A stretch of DNA of 64,000 nucleotides, taken from the NCBI RefSeq assembly GCF_012395255.1, contig NZ_JAAZQD010000002.1, forward strand, positions 248,001 through 312,000, in the 5' to 3' direction. A program made the position numbers and the translations under genes. The notes below the pieces were generated by a model that worked only from the letters and a program-made list of their open reading frames with translations, did not search any database and was not told where the DNA came from. This DNA comes from Oleiagrimonas citrea (GTDB lineage Bacteria > Pseudomonadota > Gammaproteobacteria > Xanthomonadales > Rhodanobacteraceae). Positions within the stretch are counted from its first letter, which is position 1. Every line of letters begins with the position of its first letter. This document shows, one piece after another, positions 58,770 to 64,000 of the stretch.

Positions 58770-60275
58770 ATGAACGACAGACGTATCCGGCGCATTGTCA
58801 TCGTCGGCGGCGGCACGGCCGGCTGGATGACCGCCGCCGCCCTGGGCCAGGCGCTGCAGGGCAACTGCCGCATCGATCTCGTGGAGTCCGATCGCATCGG
58901 CACCATCGGCGTGGGCGAGGCGACGATTCCGCCGATCAAGCTGTTCAACCAGCGCCTGGGCATCGACGAGAACGCCTTCATCACCGCCACCCAGGGCACC
59001 TTCAAACTCGGCATCGAATTCGTCGACTGGTCACGCAAGGGCCACCGCTACTTCCATCCGTTCGGCCAGTTCGGCGCCGAGTTCGACAAGGTGCCCCTGC
59101 ACCACTACTGGCTGCGCGAACGGACGCGCGGCGACGCGACACCGCTGGAGGACTACGCCCTGGCCTGGATGGCCGCGCGCGCCGGCAAGTTCATGACGCC
59201 GTCGAAAGATCCACGCCAGGTACTGTCCACCTTCGACTACGCCTATCAGTTCGATGCGGGCCTGTATGCGACATTCCTGCGTCGTTATGCCGAGCAGCAC
59301 AACGTGCGCCGTACCGAAGGCCGGGTCACCTCCGTACAGCTGCGCGAGGATGGGTTCATCGACCGCGTGGCGCTGGAGAGCGGCGAACATCTCGAAGGCG
59401 ATCTGTTCATCGATTGCAGCGGTTTTCGCGGACTGCTCATCGAGGGCGCGTTGCACGCCGGCTACGAGGACTGGCGGCACTGGTTGCCCTGCGACCGCGC
59501 GGTGGCCGTGCAGTGCGAGCACGGCGAAGCCTTCGTGCCCTACACCCGCTCCACCGCGCACGCCGCGGGCTGGCAATGGCGCATTCCGCTGCAGCACCGC
59601 GTCGGCAACGGACACGTCTACTGCAGCCACTACATCAGCGATGACGAAGCCGCCGCCACGCTGATGGATCACCTGGAAGCCCCCGCCCTGACCGAACCGC
59701 GCCTGCTGCGCTTCACGACCGGCCGACGGCGACGCTTCTGGCATCGAAACTGCGTCGCCATCGGCCTTTCCGCCGGTTTCCTCGAACCGCTCGAATCAAC
59801 CAGCATCCATCTGATCCAGTCCGCCGTCACACGCCTGCTGGCGCTGTTCCCGGACCGCGACTTCGATCCGTACACCACGGCGGAATTCAATCGGCTGACG
59901 GGCCAGGAATACGAGCGCGTGCGCGATTTCCTGATCCTTCACTACTGTGCCAATCAACGCGAGGAACCGATGTGGCGCCACGTTGCACGCATGGATATCC
60001 CGCAACCACTGGCCTACAAGCTGGCACATTTTCGTGGCCATGGGCGCCTGGTCGCGGAGAACCACGAACTGTTCCAGAATCCGAACTGGCTGGCGGTCCT
60101 CGTCGGCCAGGAGGTCTGGCCCGAGCGATACGACCCACTCGTCGACCTGCGCAGCGAAGTCGACGCCCCGCAGATCCTCGCCGGTCTGCGCGACGTGATC
60201 GGCCAGGCCGTCGATGCCATGCCCACGCAACGCGAGTACATCGACCGTTACTGCCGCGCGCAACCGGGGAAATAG
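58770..60275 (+). CDS. Flavin-dependent tryptophan-halogenase-family protein
   Basis: A 501-residue FAD protein of the tryptophan 7-halogenase family. The FAD loop is GGGTAGW at 13-19, the catalytic lysine is Lys79 (same number as in PrnA), and the WxWxIP motif is WQWRIP at 268-273, so the halogenase hallmarks are intact. Members without a natural-product cluster are common in Xanthomonadales and Caulobacter relatives, often near TonB receptors, and their substrates are mostly unknown. No flavin reductase is adjacent; the FMN-reductase-like gene lies 3 kb upstream. A long hairpin follows the stop. Confidence 0.9.
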   Translation: MNDRRIRRIVIVGGGTAGWMTAAALGQALQGNCRIDLVESDRIGTIGVGEATIPPIKLFNQRLGIDENAFITATQGTFKLGIEFVDWSRKGHRYFHPFGQFGAEFDKVPLHHYWLRERTRGDATPLEDYALAWMAARAGKFMTPSKDPRQVLSTFDYAYQFDAGLYATFLRRYAEQHNVRRTEGRVTSVQLREDGFIDRVALESGEHLEGDLFIDCSGFRGLLIEGALHAGYEDWRHWLPCDRAVAVQCEHGEAFVPYTRSTAHAAGWQWRIPLQHRVGNGHVYCSHYISDDEAAATLMDHLEAPALTEPRLLRFTTGRRRRFWHRNCVAIGLSAGFLEPLESTSIHLIQSAVTRLLALFPDRDFDPYTTAEFNRLTGQEYERVRDFLILHYCANQREEPMWRHVARMDIPQPLAYKLAHFRGHGRLVAENHELFQNPNWLAVLVGQEVWPERYDPLVDLRSEVDAPQILAGLRDVIGQAVDAMPTQREYIDRYCRAQPGK

Positions 60276-60310
60276 TCAAACTGCGGCGCACGGTCTGCGC
60301 CGCAGTTTGA
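60276..60310. terminator. Perfect 15-bp hairpin after the halogenase-family gene
   Basis: TCAAACTGCGGCGCA and its exact complement enclose a 5-base loop. There is no T-run, so it may act as an mRNA-end stabiliser or a bidirectional, weak terminator. Confidence 0.6.
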
Positions 60311-60400
60311 TGATAGGGTCCGTGGATGCGTCGCGATGGCACACCTCGCCTCGCACAGCGGCGCTGGATCACCCGGTCTTCAAAGCACAGGATGTATTGC

Positions 60401-61282
60401 ATGCGATCAAGCCGGCGCTGCCTGCGGACACTTTTGCTCGCTTGCGCTGCGCTGCTGACATCGGCCAGCGCATGGGCGGCACGCCCCTTGCGCGTGATCT
60501 ATCCGCGCGCCGAATCGCAGCAGGACGCGCGCCAACGGTATCCTCTGGAAGTCCTGCGGCTGGCACTTGCCCACAGCGGCGTCGCCTATCGGCTGCATCC
60601 CAGCCACACCGACATGCAGCAAGCACGCAGCCTGCGCATGCTCGAAGCCGGACGCGCCCTCGATGTCGTATGGACCGTCACCACCCGCGAACGCGAGCGA
60701 CACCTGCGCGCCATCCGATTCCCCATCGACCGCGGCATGATCGGCTGGCGCGTACTGCTGATTCATCGCGGCGATCGTGCGCGTTTCGCAGACATCAAGA
60801 CCTTGCACGAACTCTCCGACTTGCGTGGCGGGCAGGGACATGACTGGCCAGATCTGGCCATTCTTCGCGCCAACGGTCTGCGCGTCGACGCCGCGGCAAC
60901 TTATGAAGGCCTGTTCCAGATGCTGGCTCGCCGCCACATCGACTACTTCCCGCGATCGATCGCCGAGGTCGACGGTGAACGGGTGCACAACGCGGCACTG
61001 CCGATCGAACTCGAACCGCATCTGCTGCTGCACTATCCCTCTGCATTGTATTTCTTCGTCAATCCGCGCAACACGGCCCTGGCCGACGCCATCCGCCTCG
61101 GCCTCGAACGCAGCCTCGACGATGGCAGCCTGCTGCGCCTGTTCCACCGCACCTACGACCGGGATCTCGCCCGACTCGATCTGGCCCGACGCCATATCAT
61201 CGAACTGCGCAATCCGGATTTCCCGCGCGATGCTCCGTTGCAACGTCACAACCTGTGGTTCCACCCGGAAAAGCGCCCATGA
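60401..61282 (+). CDS. Periplasmic solute-binding-like protein (ABC/type 3 SBP fold)
   Basis: A 293-residue protein with a signal peptide (cleavage after AWA near 26) followed by a two-lobed binding-protein fold: RPLRVIYPRAESQQDARQRYP, DVVWTVTTRERER, and a final IRLGLERSLDDGSL. It resembles extracellular solute-binding family 3 proteins in sensor roles. No permease or ATPase follows; instead its stop overlaps the ATG of a diguanylate cyclase by 4 bp, so it is probably a ligand sensor for that enzyme. The start at 60401 follows AGGA. Confidence 0.75.
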   Translation: MRSSRRCLRTLLLACAALLTSASAWAARPLRVIYPRAESQQDARQRYPLEVLRLALAHSGVAYRLHPSHTDMQQARSLRMLEAGRALDVVWTVTTRERERHLRAIRFPIDRGMIGWRVLLIHRGDRARFADIKTLHELSDLRGGQGHDWPDLAILRANGLRVDAAATYEGLFQMLARRHIDYFPRSIAEVDGERVHNAALPIELEPHLLLHYPSALYFFVNPRNTALADAIRLGLERSLDDGSLLRLFHRTYDRDLARLDLARRHIIELRNPDFPRDAPLQRHNLWFHPEKRP

Positions 61283-62595
61283 CCGCCCGCGCGAAGAATC
61301 GACATTCGATCAGTCTGCGGCTGGCTGCCGCCACGGTGTTGCTCGGACTCATCGTTTCCGTGGCTGTGACCGCCCTTCAAGTCCATGTGATCTACCGCAA
61401 CCAGGTCGAGAGTGCACGGGAGCAACTCGACGAGATTCGGCAAAGCCTGGTGCCGAGCCTGGAAGCCGGACTCTGGCAGGTCGACCGCGGCCGTACCCGC
61501 CTGCTGCTCGATGCACTGGCCCACACTCCCGGTATCGGCTACGTGCAACTCGACAGCGAAGGACGGCATGTGACCCGCGGGCAGGCCGATGCCCCGGTGC
61601 TACTCGAGCGCAGCTATCCGCTGATCCACGACGACGGCCAACGTTTCGATCTCGGCACGCTGCGCGTCGTCATCGACAGCCGCAGCACAATGACGCGGCT
61701 GCGCAACGCCATCGCGCGCGAATTGCTGACCACGACCGCTGCACTGCTGAGCATGTCGCTGCTGCTGCTGTGGTTATTCCGCCGCTGGGTGACACAACGC
61801 CTCAAAACCATGGCCACCTACGCAAGCGAACTGGACATCGAGCGTTTGCAGACCCCCCTGGAATGGCCGAAGCGTCCCAGTCGACATGCGGACGACCTCG
61901 ATCTGGTCGCACAGGCCCTCAATCAGATGCGCGAGCGCATGCTCGAGGAATTCGAAGTACGCGTACGCCACGAGCGCGAATTGCAGCAGCACCGCGAGCG
62001 CCTGGAGTCACTGGTCCGGGCACGCACCGCCGAGCTGGAGGACAAAACGCGCCAACTGGAAGAAAAAAGCCGCCAGTTGCAGGAACTGGCCAACACCGAC
62101 AGCCTCACCGGCGTCTGTTCGCGACGCCAGTTCCTCGCACTGCTGGACCAGGAACTTGCACGTGCGCAGCGCGGCGGCGCCGCCATGACCGTGCTGATGT
62201 TCGACGTCGACCACTTCAAGCGCATCAACGACACACACGGTCATGCCACAGGTGACCGCGTGCTCGTGCGCATCGCCGAATGCTGCCGCGAGCAGCTGCG
62301 CCGCATTGATGTGCTCGGACGTCTTGGCGGCGAGGAATTCGCCGTGCTGCTGCCGCGCTCGGATCGGCGCGGCGCAGCCGTCACAGCCGAGCGGCTGCGC
62401 GCAGCGATCGAGGCACTCGTGATCAAGAGCGATCAGGGCGAACGCATCTCCATCACGGTTTCGATCGGGGTGGCCGAACTGGTCCACCCGGACGAGAAAC
62501 CCGACACCCTCATCGCACGCGCCGACGCCCAGCTCTACCGCGCCAAGCACTCGGGCCGCAATCGCGTCTGCGTCGACGACGAATCGACGCTCTGA
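61279..62595 (+). CDS. Membrane-bound diguanylate cyclase (GGDEF)
   Basis: A 438-residue enzyme that makes cyclic di-GMP. A membrane helix (about 14-35), a periplasmic domain to about 150, a second helix near 152-172, a linker with HAMP-like character, a coiled coil (about 215-275) and a C-terminal GGDEF domain are visible. The active site is GGEEF at 350-354, and an inhibitory RxxD site lies at 341-344, five residues before it, so the enzyme should be active and feedback-controlled. Its ATG overlaps the preceding binding-protein gene. Confidence 0.93.
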   Translation: MTARAKNRHSISLRLAAATVLLGLIVSVAVTALQVHVIYRNQVESAREQLDEIRQSLVPSLEAGLWQVDRGRTRLLLDALAHTPGIGYVQLDSEGRHVTRGQADAPVLLERSYPLIHDDGQRFDLGTLRVVIDSRSTMTRLRNAIARELLTTTAALLSMSLLLLWLFRRWVTQRLKTMATYASELDIERLQTPLEWPKRPSRHADDLDLVAQALNQMRERMLEEFEVRVRHERELQQHRERLESLVRARTAELEDKTRQLEEKSRQLQELANTDSLTGVCSRRQFLALLDQELARAQRGGAAMTVLMFDVDHFKRINDTHGHATGDRVLVRIAECCREQLRRIDVLGRLGGEEFAVLLPRSDRRGAAVTAERLRAAIEALVIKSDQGERISITVSIGVAELVHPDEKPDTLIARADAQLYRAKHSGRNRVCVDDESTL

Positions 62596-62699
62596 TTCGA
62601 ACCCATCCCCGTTCCTCCATACCCGTCCGACACCGTATTTTTCCCGGGTCCGTCCGGTGCTTCATACTCTGCGTCCGCCCCCGTAATCCGGACGACTTC

Positions 62700-63785
62700 A
62701 TGACCCCGAACGATCAAGCGCTCAAGCAGGCCTGCACCTTTGTGCTCTCGCGACTGTCGCCGCCCAGCGCCGCCGAAACCCTGAACCGACTGGCCCGCCA
62801 CGCAGCCTCCGAGGACGGCATCGACCTGTACGGGGAAGGCGGCGCGGTCGAGCGTCTCGAAGCCGTCACCACCGACCGCCTCGGCAAGGAAACCGGCCTT
62901 TTCTTCATCAAGGGCGTGACCGCGCAGTTGTGCGTGCTGCGCGCCTATGCCGAGGCGCGCAACTGCCGCAACGTCGTCATCCATCCGCTGAGCCACCTCG
63001 GCATGGACGAATCCGACGCCATCGAGCGCGTCGCCGACCTGCACGCCATCCGCCTCGGTCATCACGCACCGTTCACGACCGCCATGCTGGAAGACGTGAC
63101 CGAACCGCTGGCCGCCGTGGTGGTCGAACTGCCTCTGCGCCGGGCCGGATATCTGCTTCCCGATCTCGACGAACTCCACGCCATCTCCGCCTGGTGCCGC
63201 GAGCGCGACGTGCCGCTGCACCTCGACGGCGCACGCCTGTGGGAAGCCGCCGCCGGGTATGGCGTGACCGAAGCCGAGCTGACCGCACTGGCCGACAGCG
63301 TCTACGTTTCCTACTACAAGGGACTCGGCGGCCTCGGCGGTGCGCTGGTGGCGGGAAGCGAGTCCTTCATTCGCACACTGCGCGTGTGGAAGACGCGTTA
63401 CGGCGGCAATCTGTTCACGGCCTATCCCTATGCCATCGCGGCATTGGACGGGCTGGAGCAGCGCGCGCCGCACCTGCCCGCCTACGTCGAACGCGCACGC
63501 AAGCTGGCGGACGCGCTGAACAAGCTTCCGGACCTGATCGTGCATCCCCGGCGTCCGCACACCAACGCCTTCCAAGTCTGGTTGCCGGGTACGCCCGCGG
63601 CGCTGACCGAGCAGCATCGCCGCTTCGCGCACGAGCGCAAGACATGGCTGTTCGAACGCTTCGGCGAAGCGCCACTGACCGGCTACGCCATGGCCGAGAT
63701 CGAGATGGGGCCGGCCTCGGATCGCTATGTCATCGCCGACGCCATGGAGCACATCGCCCACTTCCTGACATTCATTCGCGCCTGA
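62700..63785 (+). CDS. Threonine-aldolase-like PLP-dependent enzyme
   Basis: A 361-residue fold-type I PLP enzyme of the beta-eliminating lyase/threonine aldolase group. DLYGEGGAVERLE near 41-53, LHLDGARLWEAA near 177-188 (with the PLP-contacting Asp), and Lys207 in VSYYKGLGGLGGA are the usual motifs. Low-specificity threonine aldolases split threonine to glycine and acetaldehyde. The N-terminus differs somewhat from the classic enzyme, so another beta-hydroxy amino acid is possible. Confidence 0.85.
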   Translation: MTPNDQALKQACTFVLSRLSPPSAAETLNRLARHAASEDGIDLYGEGGAVERLEAVTTDRLGKETGLFFIKGVTAQLCVLRAYAEARNCRNVVIHPLSHLGMDESDAIERVADLHAIRLGHHAPFTTAMLEDVTEPLAAVVVELPLRRAGYLLPDLDELHAISAWCRERDVPLHLDGARLWEAAAGYGVTEAELTALADSVYVSYYKGLGGLGGALVAGSESFIRTLRVWKTRYGGNLFTAYPYAIAALDGLEQRAPHLPAYVERARKLADALNKLPDLIVHPRRPHTNAFQVWLPGTPAALTEQHRRFAHERKTWLFERFGEAPLTGYAMAEIEMGPASDRYVIADAMEHIAHFLTFIRA

Positions 63786-64000
63786 CCCGGGGCGCCTGCC
63801 GCGCCCGCCGACACGCGGCAAGCGCACGAACGTTGCACGAAAACGGCAAAACCGTGGCCGTTCGTTCGTTTCCGGCGCGAAACAGCGATATGCTGGATCG
63901 GTCATTTCCAGCCGGAGCCGTCGCTCTGGTTCGGACGCGCCCGGCCATGGACATGGCAGACAGGGGATACGGAAGCGGTCCGCCTTCGCGTTGCATCGCT
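63786..64000. other. Right-edge intergenic sequence
   Basis: 215 bp after the aldolase-like gene, with no supported gene, terminator or repeat. Confidence 0.4.

Noticed and set aside
62535-63905. A 456-codon minus-strand frame over the aldolase-like gene
   Set aside because: Antisense shadow of a gene with intact PLP motifs.

Overview
The window is high-GC gammaproteobacterial chromosome, most likely Xanthomonadales and perhaps Rhodanobacteraceae. That placement is inferred from the gene mix: KynA-type tryptophan dioxygenase, a three-gene 2-oxo acid dehydrogenase operon, a secreted tricorn-like peptidase, a PepSY/PhoP/PhoQ-like locus, tryptophan-halogenase-family and TonB-family proteins. 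No rRNA marker is present to confirm it. The left flank (1-12.3 kb) holds a truncated POT peptide transporter, kynA, the E1-alpha/E1-beta/E2 operon, the tricorn-like peptidase, a trpS carrying an unusual C-terminal extension, a divergent yegP-like gene, arginase and a tRNA-Thr(TGT) gene.

From 12,335 to 34,270 lies an integrated mobile element of about 21.9 kb, bounded by 43-bp direct repeats equal to the 5' 42 nt of the tRNA-Thr gene plus one base. It carries a tyrosine integrase next to the tRNA and an excisionase-like gene at the far end. Its left half has a RadC-like JAB protein, a large type IV pilin-like protein, an iteron-like array of CCCGGACAC repeats next to a ribbon-helix-helix gene and a superfamily 3 helicase (a likely replication module), an XRE regulator and small membrane proteins. 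Its right half has a coupled RHH/HELAH-metallopeptidase pair, a candidate oriT, a tightly overlapping mobilisation operon ending in a VirD4/TrwB-type coupling protein and a TrwC-type MOBF relaxase-helicase, a DotA/TraY-like membrane protein, and a restriction-modification cassette (RHH regulator, C5 methyltransferase, PD-(D/E)XK nuclease, Vsr). There is no type IV secretion ATPase or core complex, so it looks mobilisable rather than self-transmissible. Because integration used the 5' side of the tRNA gene, the functional tRNA-Thr now appears to be transcribed from a promoter that belongs to the element, while its native promoter is stranded at the right end.

The right flank (34.3-64 kb) returns to ordinary chromosome. 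It contains a SPOR protein, coaX-birA (overlapping), a PhoPQ-like two-component system with a PepSY protein, dusA, ferredoxin-NADP reductase, several membrane proteins, a universal stress protein, a TonB-family protein, cytochrome b561, dienelactone hydrolase, an SDR, a MAPEG protein and an ohrR-ohr peroxide-response pair with repeated operator palindromes. It continues with an acyltransferase, an XRE regulator paralogous to the one on the island, a class A beta-lactamase, an arginine-deiminase-fold enzyme, an FMN reductase and an MFS exporter. It ends with a secreted HELAE-motif protein, a flavin-dependent halogenase-family protein, a periplasmic solute-binding protein coupled to a diguanylate cyclase, and a threonine-aldolase-like PLP enzyme.

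The most unusual items are the tRNA gene rebuilt from its 5' side, the tryptophanyl-tRNA synthetase fused to two YegP-type repeats beside a free-standing yegP, the putative iteron origin, and the mosaic transfer module with an orphan DotA-like protein and an orphan giant pilin.
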